Shown: positions 8,590 to 16,727 of the stretch, in pieces | Layout of the letters: each line of letters begins with the position of its first letter | How positions within the stretch are numbered: the first letter of the stretch is position 1 | DNA from: Hyphomonadaceae bacterium | Lineage (GTDB): Bacteria > Pseudomonadota > Alphaproteobacteria > Caulobacterales > Aquidulcibacteraceae | Assembly: GCA_016791385.1 (NCBI GenBank) | Contig: JAEUMR010000012.1 | Coordinates: forward strand, 1-64,000 | Direction: 5' to 3' | Length of the DNA: 64,000 bases | The notes under the pieces: model-generated | Told to the model about the DNA's origin: nothing | Database searches by the model: none | The model's input: the letters and a program-made list of their open reading frames with translations, nothing else | Program-made: the position numbers and the translations under genes

Positions 8590-9405
8590 ATGCGCAAGAT
8601 CGCACTCGCTCTACTCTGTCTGGCTGCAGCATCGTGCGCCACCGCACCCAGCGCGCCGCCGCCATCATCGACGCCGCCACCTTGGTCGTCGCCGCCAACC
8701 GCGGAAATCCTCTCCGATCCTTCGCGTCTCACTTGGGCGCGTCTGGAGCGTATGGATTGGCCGGAGCCGCAAACCACCTATCAGGGCTATAATGCCAGAG
8801 TGCGCAACGCAGCCTGGGGCGAAGTCTATGCTCGCGGCGGCGTCGAGCTTTATTGCCGGGATCGTTTCACCGCAGCGGATTCGCAAGCGCGTCGCGTCAA
8901 CGACATCGCGCTCACCTTAGAGCATGCATATCCCGCTATCATCGCGGCGCGCTTCTTCGGCTTTGCGGACCGCGATTGCGAAGAACAAGCGCTAGCGCGG
9001 GCTGATGCAGACAAATGTCTTGCGGCGACGAGCGATCTGCACAATCTCTGGCCCGCTTATGGCCCGCTGAATTCAAGTCACGGTGACTCGCCTTACGGTG
9101 AACTGCCAGGTGAGCAATATCGCCGCTTCACCGAGTATTGCCCGGATTTCGAACGCGGCACCGGCAATGCGCCTGATCTCGTTGATCCAACCGACGCCGC
9201 CCGCGGCGATCTCGCGCGCGCTATCCTTTACATGCATTATGTCTACGGCCTTCCGTTCGACGAAGCCGTCGATGATCCAGAGCACCTGCTGAGCTGGGCC
9301 AACGACGATCCGGTCGACGCGGCGGAAACGCGGCGCGAAAACGAAATTGAACGGCTGCAGCCGGGAACACGTAATCCGCTGATCGGAGAAAGCGGCGTCT
9401 CGTAA
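8590..9405 (+). CDS. Endonuclease I-like lipoprotein
   Basis: 271-residue exported protein with a lipoprotein signal (MRKIALALLCLAAASC, cysteine at 16), then a Pro/Ser linker. The core resembles the endonuclease I family (EndA/Vvn nucleases): a DLHNLWPAYGPLNSSHGDSPYGEL block with the metal-binding His/Asn residues, and a DAARGDLARAILYMHYVYG block. Family members are non-specific DNases of the periplasm or surface. GGGAGG about 8 bases before the ATG supports the start. The role in a conjugative region is unknown; it might degrade or process incoming DNA, or aid nutrient acquisition. Confidence 0.75.
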   Translation: MRKIALALLCLAAASCATAPSAPPPSSTPPPWSSPPTAEILSDPSRLTWARLERMDWPEPQTTYQGYNARVRNAAWGEVYARGGVELYCRDRFTAADSQARRVNDIALTLEHAYPAIIAARFFGFADRDCEEQALARADADKCLAATSDLHNLWPAYGPLNSSHGDSPYGELPGEQYRRFTEYCPDFERGTGNAPDLVDPTDAARGDLARAILYMHYVYGLPFDEAVDDPEHLLSWANDDPVDAAETRRENEIERLQPGTRNPLIGESGVS

Positions 9406-9419
9406 GGCGCGCATCAGGC

Positions 9420-10616
9420 ATGACAGATCACGTTCCTCTCACGAAGCGCTGCATCTATTGCGGTCAGGACAAGCCCGAAAGCGAGTTTTCTTTTGAGCAC
9501 ATCTGGCCTGACAGTCTGGGCGGCGATCATTTGCCAGCGTTCTGGCAAACCGATGAGGTCTGCGCCCGTTGCAACAATGTCTGTGGCCTTTTCGTCGACG
9601 GCGCGTTCATCAGAAGTTTCGCGGGTATGGCCGAGAGGGTCGCCGATGCCGATCGATACCAGTCCTTGACGAACCCGCGGGCGTCGCCGCTAGCCTACAC
9701 GGGCAGGATCACAGCCGTTCCAGCGCCTGCTGGGTGCGTGGCGGAAATGTGGGTTGGCGCTTGCGGCGCCAACATGATTCATATCCGTCCGCGGCACGAT
9801 GAAACTTGGAGCGGTTATGTAAGCGGCGATCCGAAGGCCAAGAAGGCGGCGGCGGGCCGCGTCTACATTGCGCTGACGTCCAAGGAAATGTTTTGGGTCA
9901 ATGTCGCGCTCAAGTCGTTTCTGGCGCACTTCAAGCGCAGCGAACGGTTCTTGATTAATGGGGCGGTTCAAGCGGCGCCTGGACAACGGCCAATCATCGC
10001 GACGCTCGATCGAAACGAGACAGCGCCCGAGGAACTCGTTGTCATCGATGCGGTGCTTGCCGCTGGCCGCTCCGGCGAGGTCTTGAAGAACGAACTCATT
10101 GTGCGGACCAACCCGGCGGATCGCTTCCTGCCCAAACTAGGCATCGCTCTTGGCTATCAATTGTTCGGCGCGCCTTATCTAGACACGCAGTACGCACAAA
10201 CGCTTCGGCGCGCGCTATGGGAGCGCGACGACGCGGTGCGCGAAACTCTGCCGGTGGTCGGCGTCGGCTATTTTTCCTCCGAGAGCCGGGGCTTGTTCGG
10301 CGACATACTGAAGTGGCCAGCTGGCTGGGTGCTCCTGATCAAGCGGCAGAAGGAGAAGCTCATGCTCTCTGTCGTGACGCCGTCGGGGCGAGGGATGCAG
10401 GGCCTCATTTGCAATGACCCATCGCTGGTGGCGGGATTGTCCCCCGATCATGACGAGGGGACGGTCTGGATAACGGTGCCGCCGCTTTCTCAAGCCGTTG
10501 GGCCGATTGGGCTCCCGGACTATCTGGCCCACAAGCTGGGCAACGCGACCTCGCCACATCTCACTGCCTTAGAGGGGCAGCTGATTGACCCCGCCACCTT
10601 ACCGGCGTGTCAATAA
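9420..10616 (+). CDS. HNH endonuclease domain protein (398 aa)
   Basis: The N-terminal ~60 residues form a zinc/HNH-like module: CIYCGQDKPESEFSFEHIWPDSLGG followed by CARCNNVCG, giving two Cys pairs and the E-H-I-x-P motif of HNH nucleases. The remaining ~330 residues have no recognised domain but look like a compact globular protein. Starts 14 bp after the lipoprotein gene. Its place directly before an AbiE-like pair and a CBASS operon suggests a defence-related nuclease, but that is contextual inference. Confidence 0.7.
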   Translation: MTDHVPLTKRCIYCGQDKPESEFSFEHIWPDSLGGDHLPAFWQTDEVCARCNNVCGLFVDGAFIRSFAGMAERVADADRYQSLTNPRASPLAYTGRITAVPAPAGCVAEMWVGACGANMIHIRPRHDETWSGYVSGDPKAKKAAAGRVYIALTSKEMFWVNVALKSFLAHFKRSERFLINGAVQAAPGQRPIIATLDRNETAPEELVVIDAVLAAGRSGEVLKNELIVRTNPADRFLPKLGIALGYQLFGAPYLDTQYAQTLRRALWERDDAVRETLPVVGVGYFSSESRGLFGDILKWPAGWVLLIKRQKEKLMLSVVTPSGRGMQGLICNDPSLVAGLSPDHDEGTVWITVPPLSQAVGPIGLPDYLAHKLGNATSPHLTALEGQLIDPATLPACQ

Positions 10617-10619
10617 AAA

Positions 10620-10686
10620 CAAAGAAAAACAGCATACTAACGAGTTTAATTGAATAAAAACATCACCCATGTTAGTATTCAATACG
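10620..10686 (+). promoter_or_regulatory. AT-rich promoter/operator with inverted repeat before the AbiE-like pair
   Basis: A markedly AT-rich patch in a GC-rich region. It contains ATACTAAC (10634-10641) and its inverted copy GTTAGTAT (10671-10678), with ATGTTAG repeated directly at 10669 and 10687. AbiEi-type antitoxins are known to bind inverted repeats at their own promoter, so this is a plausible autoregulatory operator. It also makes the ATG at 10687 a possible alternative start for the downstream gene. Confidence 0.5.
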
Positions 10687-11703
10687 ATGTTAGATGACCG
10701 CCCCGACGATGGAAGACCTGACCCGTTCGCGCGGCGGCTGGAGGCCTATCTGCGCGCTACCCTCCATATAGAAATTGATCTCGCGAAGTGGGGCGGCGCG
10801 GTTGGTCTGCCGATCTATCTGGCGCGGCGCTACCGCTTCTACCAAAGCTTCATTGCCGATCACCCGTGCTTGTTCATGGCCGCGGGCGGGGCCGTGGAAC
10901 AGACCCCCAAGGAAATCGAGCGCGACGTCCAGCAATTGAGGAAAGCGTTCGAGGGCATCGTGGTGTTCGCCGCGCCCGCAATCAACTCCACCTTGCGGGC
11001 ACGATTGATCGCTCATCGCGTCGCTTTCGCGATCCCAGGCAATCAGCTCTACATTCCGTATCTGGCGCTAGACCTGCGCGACCATTTCCGCGCCAAGGAT
11101 CGCGAGCGCGGCAACGCCTTTTCGCCGGCCGCGCAGATGGTGTTCTTTCATCACATGCTACGGCGCGGAACAGAGGAGGCGACACCTTCGGCGCTTGCCG
11201 AGCAGTTGGGCTACACGCCGATGTCGATCGGCCGCGCGTTTGACGAACTGGCGCAGCACAATCTTGCAATTGTCGAACGCGAGGGACGGGCGAAGACGCT
11301 TCGCTTCAAAGCCGATCGCCGCACGCTTTGGGAAGGATGCCGCACCTTGCTGCGCAGCCCCGTGCGCGGCGTGCATGCGGTTCGGTTCAATGCTCAAAGG
11401 CCCGCCATGCCGCTCGCCGGCGAGAGCGCGCTCGCGCGCTTGACGATGCTCGCGCCGCCTCGTCTCGATACCTACGCGATCGTCGCCACTGATTGGCAGG
11501 CTTATTTCAAGCGCCACGCCATCGGCGATTTTCACTATGAGTATGAGGGCGAGGCGAAGATTGAAACTTGGCGGTACGACCCGCGCTGCCTTGGCGCCAA
11601 AGATACAGTCGATCCGCTATCGCTCTTTGCGCGCTATTGGGATGATGCCGATGAACGCCTGGCGCAAGCCGCGGCCGAACTTATGGATCGTTTCGAATGG
11701 TAG
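10669..11703 (+). CDS. Winged-helix protein, probable antitoxin-like partner of the AbiEii-type gene
   Basis: 344-residue cytoplasmic protein with a MarR-like winged helix-turn-helix at about residues 170-215 (PSALAEQLGYTPMSIGRAFDEL, then a basic wing REGRAKTLRF). The rest has no firm family match. It overlaps the next gene, an AbiEii-like nucleotidyltransferase, by 7 bp, the layout of AbiEi/AbiEii type IV toxin-antitoxin pairs. AbiEi normally has its wHTH at the N-terminus; here it is central, so this may be a distinct antitoxin family. The start could also be the ATG at 10687. Confidence 0.6.
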   Translation: MLVFNTMLDDRPDDGRPDPFARRLEAYLRATLHIEIDLAKWGGAVGLPIYLARRYRFYQSFIADHPCLFMAAGGAVEQTPKEIERDVQQLRKAFEGIVVFAAPAINSTLRARLIAHRVAFAIPGNQLYIPYLALDLRDHFRAKDRERGNAFSPAAQMVFFHHMLRRGTEEATPSALAEQLGYTPMSIGRAFDELAQHNLAIVEREGRAKTLRFKADRRTLWEGCRTLLRSPVRGVHAVRFNAQRPAMPLAGESALARLTMLAPPRLDTYAIVATDWQAYFKRHAIGDFHYEYEGEAKIETWRYDPRCLGAKDTVDPLSLFARYWDDADERLAQAAAELMDRFEW

Positions 11704-12455
11704 TCGGACTTGATCGCTTTCAGAGGTTCTTCGCGGACTATGCCGATCGCTACACGTTGATTGGCGGTGTGGCGTGCGATTTGCTGTTCACCGACGCCAA
11801 TCTCCCGTTCCGCGCCACCAAGGATCTCGACATCGTGCTCTGCGTCGAGGTCATCGACGCGGCGTTCGGCGCGCGGTTCAAAGAGTTTCTCGACGCTGCG
11901 AGCTACCAGCGCTGGGCGATGTCCGAAGGCGAGCGCAAATTCTATCGTTTCGAACAGCCGAGCGATGCGGCGTTCCCGGCGATGATCGAACTGTTCGCAC
12001 GCCCGCCGGCTTTATTAGCGTTGCCCGAGGATGATCGCTACGTGCGTCTAGGCGTCGAGGACGAAGTCGTCAGCCTGTCCGCGCTCTTGCTGCACGCAGA
12101 CTATTACGACGCGCTGCTCGCGAACCGGCGTGAGCAAGGCGGTGTGACGATCCTCACTGAGGATATGCTCATTCCTTTCAAAGCGCGCGCCTTCCTCGAT
12201 CTCACAGAGCGCAAGGCAAAGGGTGAAGCGGTCGACCGCAGGAATATCACCAAGCATCGCAACGACATATTTCGCCTGCTGCAGTTGATGCCGGAAACAC
12301 GCCGCGTGGCGGTCGCGCAGAGTTTGAAGGACGATCTGCGCGGCTTCACGGAGGCGATGGCGAACGAGACCTTTGACCCCGGCGACTTCAAGGTGCCAAT
12401 CACCAAGGATGACGGCGTTGCCTTGCTTCGCGCCATCTATCAGATCGAAACCTAG
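11697..12455 (+). CDS. AbiEii-like nucleotidyltransferase (putative toxin)
   Basis: 252-residue protein of the polymerase-beta-like nucleotidyltransferase superfamily. The N-terminus carries LIGGVACDLLF (GG at about 23-24) and RATKDLDIVL (Asp about 43 and 45), the G-G and D-x-D pattern of AbiEii/MNT-type enzymes. Later K-x-R and charged helices (IPFKARAFLDLTERKAKGE, KHRNDIFRLLQL) resemble the AbiEii C-terminal part. Toxins of this family transfer nucleotides to tRNA or other targets. It overlaps the wHTH gene and ends 5 bp from the end of the convergent CBASS effector gene. Confidence 0.7.
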   Translation: MVVGLDRFQRFFADYADRYTLIGGVACDLLFTDANLPFRATKDLDIVLCVEVIDAAFGARFKEFLDAASYQRWAMSEGERKFYRFEQPSDAAFPAMIELFARPPALLALPEDDRYVRLGVEDEVVSLSALLLHADYYDALLANRREQGGVTILTEDMLIPFKARAFLDLTERKAKGEAVDRRNITKHRNDIFRLLQLMPETRRVAVAQSLKDDLRGFTEAMANETFDPGDFKVPITKDDGVALLRAIYQIET

Positions 12456-12460
12456 GGGAG

Positions 12461-13930
12461 CTAGGTGCGGAGCAGACAGCTCGGGACGTAGCCTGGGTCT
12501 TGATACTCGAACAGCTGAACTTGCCCCATCGAGGTCAGCTGCTGACCGAGGAATACCGACAGCGCTAACGGCCCGAAGAAGAAGAGGCGCGTCCTCCTAA
12601 GGCCGCGCGCTTTGAGAACTTCGCCCAGGCGGTCTCTTGCCGCCCGCGCCATCGCGACGGCGTCGCTCGCGCCTGCAATCGACTGCGCGCCTTGCGTCGG
12701 CGGTGATAGGAAAATGAAGGCGTTCGGCGGCGCGCCCGATGCCTCCACGAACGACATCACATCCCGACGCCCGTCGCCGCGGATGTTGAAGCCGACGACG
12801 AGATCGTCGCCCGCGGCCGCGCCTTCGATCACCTCCAGCTGCAGCGCAAATTCAGCATTAGGCGCGGCGTCGGATCGCCAATGCTCTCGCGCTGGCGGTT
12901 GGGGTATTTCGAACACCCAATTACCGACGGTTGGAAAGGCGGCGCCGAGCGCGATGCCCGTTGAAAGCGCGCACTTGCCGCGAAACTGGATCAAGCGGGC
13001 GGCGCCTGCGGTCATGATCGTTTTGCGCAGCGTGTTGAGCTGGGGAAGCAGGTCTTCAGCCCAAACCTTTGGCGTGGGCACTCGCCGATCGGCGCGATTG
13101 AAATGCGCTGTCCAGTCCAGTTCGTAGTCCGCCGGCGGCTCGTATGTCTCTTTGGTCCAGTTGTGGATCCAGACGCTTACACTGGATTCTGGCGAAAGCG
13201 CCGGCAGCACCGCGGCGCGCAGCAAGCTCTCGATTGTAGATTTTTCGAGCACGACGCCTTTGCTCGCGCCGACGCGGCGCACCAGTTCGGCATATGCAGG
13301 TTGCACCATGGCGCGGAGTTTTCCCGCGAAGTCCGGATGGCTGAGCAGGCGGGCTATGAAGAGTTCGATGGCGCGGTCGTCATGCGCGAGATCGCCGTGC
13401 CCGATCTCGATCGACACCTTGTCGTGAATGAATGCGATCTGATCGTCACTGAGGCGATGCGCGCGCATGCGCTGGTCCACATCGTTTCTTGTCGAAGTTA
13501 GAGCGCCCTCGGTGTCGTTGTAGAAGGGCGTTGCGCCGCGCAAGCGCGCCAGGCCGGTCTCAACGGGCCGTAGCGCGGCTGACAGCGCGGGGCACGCGAG
13601 GCGAAAGGCTTCGTACACGCCAGGCATGCCTGCGTCGAAACGGCGGAAGGTCTCGACAACGTCCTTAAATTCACTGGGCGCAACCTCGTGATCTTTGGTC
13701 TGGATGTGCACGCGGCTGGAGCGGCCGTCGCGAACAAATCGGATGTCGATGTCACCCGCGCCTTCGAAGAAGATTTGGTGGAAGCCGGCGTCTTGAAGCC
13801 AGAGCGGTAAATGACAGACGACGTACCGTGTCTGAAAATCGAATCCCTTGCCCCCCGTGATGCCGCCCATGGCCGCGGGGGTAACGAGTGATCCGTTCGG
13901 GTTTCCCGGAGGGTGGGGGGGCGCCGTCAT
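12461..13930 (-). CDS. cap4: CBASS effector: Cap4-like nuclease-SAVED protein
   Basis: 489-residue effector. The N-terminal domain (about residues 25-200) looks like the DUF4297/Cap4 restriction-type nuclease: GGKGFDFQTRY, then EGAGDIDIRF and VHIQTKDHE, giving an acidic cluster and a Q-x-K active-site motif (residues ~77-79). The C-terminal ~200 residues match the SAVED sensor domain, ending with the characteristic RLFFFGPLALSVFLGQQL and LFEYQDPGYVPSC. Characterised Cap4 proteins cut double-stranded DNA non-specifically once SAVED binds a cyclic trinucleotide or similar messenger. The ATG at 13930 lies 8 bp after the CD-NTase stop; the longer upstream frame overlaps that gene and is unlikely. 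Confidence 0.88.
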   Translation of the reverse strand: MTAPPHPPGNPNGSLVTPAAMGGITGGKGFDFQTRYVVCHLPLWLQDAGFHQIFFEGAGDIDIRFVRDGRSSRVHIQTKDHEVAPSEFKDVVETFRRFDAGMPGVYEAFRLACPALSAALRPVETGLARLRGATPFYNDTEGALTSTRNDVDQRMRAHRLSDDQIAFIHDKVSIEIGHGDLAHDDRAIELFIARLLSHPDFAGKLRAMVQPAYAELVRRVGASKGVVLEKSTIESLLRAAVLPALSPESSVSVWIHNWTKETYEPPADYELDWTAHFNRADRRVPTPKVWAEDLLPQLNTLRKTIMTAGAARLIQFRGKCALSTGIALGAAFPTVGNWVFEIPQPPAREHWRSDAAPNAEFALQLEVIEGAAAGDDLVVGFNIRGDGRRDVMSFVEASGAPPNAFIFLSPPTQGAQSIAGASDAVAMARAARDRLGEVLKARGLRRTRLFFFGPLALSVFLGQQLTSMGQVQLFEYQDPGYVPSCLLRT

Positions 13931-13938
13931 GGCTTGTC

Positions 13939-14811
13939 CTATTGTCCGAACGTCGCGCCGAACAATTTGCGCCAGAGCTTGCGGCTTTCGGCTTCGTCGT
14001 TGGAATCGAGCGCGCTCCGCGCGGTCTGCGCGGCTGACCTTACTTGCTCTAGAAACGCGTCGAATTCGTCGCTCGCCCAACGCTTGGCCACGTTCACCGA
14101 CACCTCGCCCGGATCGGTTATGTGTGGGACGCTGCCTGTGCCATTGTAAAAGCCATAGTTGGACTGGATGCCCTCCAACACGTTCACGATAGCGCGCGCG
14201 TGTGACGAGGGCTTGCCGATGGTTTGATGCACCAGCGTCTCAAGGATGTATGATTTTGGCTTCGATTTCTCCGTCGGCAGGCGGTCGCGCCAAGACTTCG
14301 CGAGCTTCACGGTTTGAACGTAATAGCCGTCGGTGACGTCGTTCTTGTTGATCGCCGCTGTGATCTGCCCCTTGGGATGGGACCGCACCCATTGCTTGGC
14401 GTCGCGGTCCGGAATCCAGAGCGGGCCGTCGTCCTCCGAGATCGGTGTGCCCGGGACGATGTCGAGCCACACGCCTTTTTCGGCGGCGGCGCCGATCGAG
14501 CGGCCCTGCGGGCGCGTTTCATCGTAGTATTTTCCGAGCACGCCTTCGAGCCAAGCCAGAACAACCTCCGGCTCGGTAATCGAAGGATCGATGTCGAGAA
14601 CGCAGATGACGTCGACATCGTTGATGTCGCGGATGGCTGTGCTCCTCGCATAGGAGCCGGACAGAAACGTCTTCTTGTGCGCGTCCTTGGTCTCCTCGTC
14701 GGATTTGAGGTGATCGCGCACCTTCTCGTGCGCACGTTTCGCGTCCTTGACGGCGTCGTCGTCGGGTTCGATCGAGCTCAGATAGGTGCGGAAGGCTCCT
14801 GCGAACTCCAC
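13939..14811 (-). CDS. CD-NTase (cGAS/DncV-like nucleotidyltransferase) of a CBASS system
   Basis: Second-messenger synthase of about 290 residues. The motif FLSGSYARSTAIRDINDVDV gives the catalytic G-S and D-x-D (Asp ~65 and ~67), with a third acidic residue in GVWLDIVPG (Asp ~117): the SMODS/CD-NTase signature. A helical second half (VKLAKSWRDR, KSYILETLVHQ) follows the usual layout. A GTG at 14811 is preferred because AAGGA lies 8 bases upstream and it directly follows the E1 gene stop; a TTG at 14832 is possible. The C-terminus reads ATFGQ, so Gly is penultimate. Product nucleotide cannot be read from sequence; the SAVED partner suggests a cyclic oligonucleotide. Confidence 0.9.
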   Translation of the reverse strand: MEFAGAFRTYLSSIEPDDDAVKDAKRAHEKVRDHLKSDEETKDAHKKTFLSGSYARSTAIRDINDVDVICVLDIDPSITEPEVVLAWLEGVLGKYYDETRPQGRSIGAAAEKGVWLDIVPGTPISEDDGPLWIPDRDAKQWVRSHPKGQITAAINKNDVTDGYYVQTVKLAKSWRDRLPTEKSKPKSYILETLVHQTIGKPSSHARAIVNVLEGIQSNYGFYNGTGSVPHITDPGEVSVNVAKRWASDEFDAFLEQVRSAAQTARSALDSNDEAESRKLWRKLFGATFGQ

Positions 14812-14812
14812 G

Positions 14813-16264
14813 TTAGCCGTCCTTGTCCGCAAGCGCCGGCAAGTCCGACGGATTGAGCCCGTACGATCCGGCCAACGCGGCGACGAAATCGCCGCAAACG
14901 GGGCAGGCTTCGTCGCGGTCGAAATAGATGCCGTACCAGCGATTGATCGTCATCTCGTCGCTGCTTTCGCTCAACGGCGGCAGGTCGGCGTATTGCGTGC
15001 CGGGCTCGGGGCGGTTCAGCCACAAATACCACGGCGCTTCGAAGTCGCGGCGCAGCGCGTTCAAGGTCGAGGACTTGTCGGCGATGAGTTCGAGCAACGC
15101 CAGTTTGGCCATCTGCGTGGCGATTGGCAGGACGTCGAGCGAAAGCCCCGGTTCGACCGCCACGGGCCGGTCTGAGTAAGCGATCTCGGCGGCGTCGCCT
15201 TCGGATGACACCTCGGTGTCCGATGCTTCCTCCGGCATCGCCGCGACGAAGCATTGATGACAGGGCGATTGCTTCGGTCGAACCCGCAAGATCTGCCCGC
15301 CGAAAGCGCGCCGGAAGGCGCCGCCGTAAAGGGCAGGCACATTGGCGCTGATGCAGAGTTCATTGATCAACAATTTGCTCTGGCGGTTGTCTGTGCCGCA
15401 AACGACAAGGTCGGCGTCTGCGATCAAGGCGGCGATCGCGTCCCTGGTGTCGTACCCGACGTTGGCTGCAAGCGTCTCAACGCGCGCCTTGGGGTTTTTC
15501 TCGCGGATCAAGTCGCGCATCACGTTCACTTTGGAACGCCCCACCTGTGAAATCCCGCCAGGGTGGCGCACGACGTTGCCGACGGTGAGCCGATCGCGAT
15601 CGACAAGCAGGAAGCGGCCAACGCCGCACTTCGCGAGCTCAACGGCGATGTGCGCGCCGCCGGTGCCAAGACCAATGCAAACGACGGTTTTGTCCTTGAG
15701 CACGTCCGTTTCCAGAATGCCTGCCCTGCGTAAGGCCAGTTGAGGTTGGACATCGGCGAAGACGATGTCGGTGGATGCGGCGTCCAGCATGCCGCCGGTC
15801 TGCAATACGCCGCGGTACGTTGCGCCATCCGAGCCGACGAACGCCCTCTCATCGGCGGCGGACGTCTCGACGGGCTCAAGCCGGATCGCGAGGTCGCCTG
15901 TTTCGGGCGCTTGGCCTAGGCCGAGCGTTCCGGTTACCGAACGCGCGGCTTCCTGAACGCAAAGTTCGGTTTGCGTGAGTGCGTCGCCATCGTCCCAGGC
16001 GCTTAGGCGGAGCGCGAGCTGACCATCGCGATCCAACTTGCCCCAATGTTCGCGAATCCACTCCGACGACAGGGTGATGACGGCGAACATGTCCGCATCG
16101 TCGGCGGTGATGTTCAACGCCTGCACCGTCTGCGCGCCCTCAGCGACGGCGACGATAGTGCGCTTCGTCTTGTCGTAGACAAGTTTCGAACGGCCGGGCT
16201 TGCGGGTCGCGATCGCCTGCATCGCTTCGCGAATAAGCTGGCTTTGGTTGGGGGTGTTGGTCAT
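14813..16264 (-). CDS. E1/ThiF-like adenylyltransferase, stand-alone (Cap2 E1 half)
   Basis: 483 residues. A large N-terminal region (about 1-185) of unknown fold precedes the adenylation domain: VVCIGLGTGGAHIAVELAKC (glycine loop ~198-203), LLVDRDRLTVGNVVRH (Asp222, Asn230, Arg233) and ADLVVCGTDNRQSK. Two CxxC pairs (CHQC ~335-338 and CPVC ~454-457) could bind zinc. In type II CBASS, Cap2 (E2 and E1 domains on one chain) attaches the CD-NTase C-terminus to targets and primes it. Here E1 is its own gene. The ATG at 16264 overlaps the E2 stop (ATGA); the longer upstream frame is rejected. The thioester Cys is not certain; Cys335 is one candidate. Confidence 0.85.
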   Translation of the reverse strand: MTNTPNQSQLIREAMQAIATRKPGRSKLVYDKTKRTIVAVAEGAQTVQALNITADDADMFAVITLSSEWIREHWGKLDRDGQLALRLSAWDDGDALTQTELCVQEAARSVTGTLGLGQAPETGDLAIRLEPVETSAADERAFVGSDGATYRGVLQTGGMLDAASTDIVFADVQPQLALRRAGILETDVLKDKTVVCIGLGTGGAHIAVELAKCGVGRFLLVDRDRLTVGNVVRHPGGISQVGRSKVNVMRDLIREKNPKARVETLAANVGYDTRDAIAALIADADLVVCGTDNRQSKLLINELCISANVPALYGGAFRRAFGGQILRVRPKQSPCHQCFVAAMPEEASDTEVSSEGDAAEIAYSDRPVAVEPGLSLDVLPIATQMAKLALLELIADKSSTLNALRRDFEAPWYLWLNRPEPGTQYADLPPLSESSDEMTINRWYGIYFDRDEACPVCGDFVAALAGSYGLNPSDLPALADKDG

Positions 16265-16725
16265 GCGACTTCCGCCATGGAGCGGACGAAGTCCGCGAGG
16301 GGTTTTCCGGTAGCGAGGTGCTGCTCGTAGGCTTCGATCCAGAGGTGGCCTTTCAGGAATACCTTCTGCAGCACGATGCCCGCATGCCAGCGCGCGTCGC
16401 GCCAATGACAGATTTGTACCCAGCCGGCATCATGCGGGGTCAGCGTGTGCATGTTGTGGGAGACGCCAAGGCTAGACACGCGAGCTCCGTCGGCCATCAA
16501 AAGCGGATGGGGCTCGGTGATGTAGAGCGGCGGACGTTGGGACGGAAATCCCGCGGGAATGGGGCTAAAGAGTGTGTAGCGCTTGCCAGAACTGGATGTG
16601 GCGACGCCGTGTGCACAATAAGTATCGCCGCCAGGCTGGTGATAGACGCCAAACTGCGAAAAGCCCTCGCGTTGCAGAATTTGATGCTCGAGAGCGAGCC
16701 TGGTGCGCTGATCCATGGTCCACAT
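16261..16725 (-). CDS. E2-like ubiquitin-conjugating-fold protein, stand-alone (Cap2 E2 half)
   Basis: About 154 residues resembling bacterial E2/UBC-like proteins. It has the FPSQRPPLYITEPHPLL strand-turn region and a single cysteine in a conserved block, WVQICHWRDARWHAG (Cys ~107), placed as in E2 active sites, followed by two C-terminal helices (LQKVFLKGHLWIEAYEQHLATG). It would accept a thioester from the adjacent E1 and pass it on. I chose the ATG at 16725 because GAGGG lies 7 bases upstream; a TTG at 16731 overlapping the JAB stop is too close to that site. The stop overlaps the E1 start by 4 bp. Confidence 0.82.
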   Translation of the reverse strand: MWTMDQRTRLALEHQILQREGFSQFGVYHQPGGDTYCAHGVATSSSGKRYTLFSPIPAGFPSQRPPLYITEPHPLLMADGARVSSLGVSHNMHTLTPHDAGWVQICHWRDARWHAGIVLQKVFLKGHLWIEAYEQHLATGKPLADFVRSMAEVA

Positions 16726-16727
16726 GC

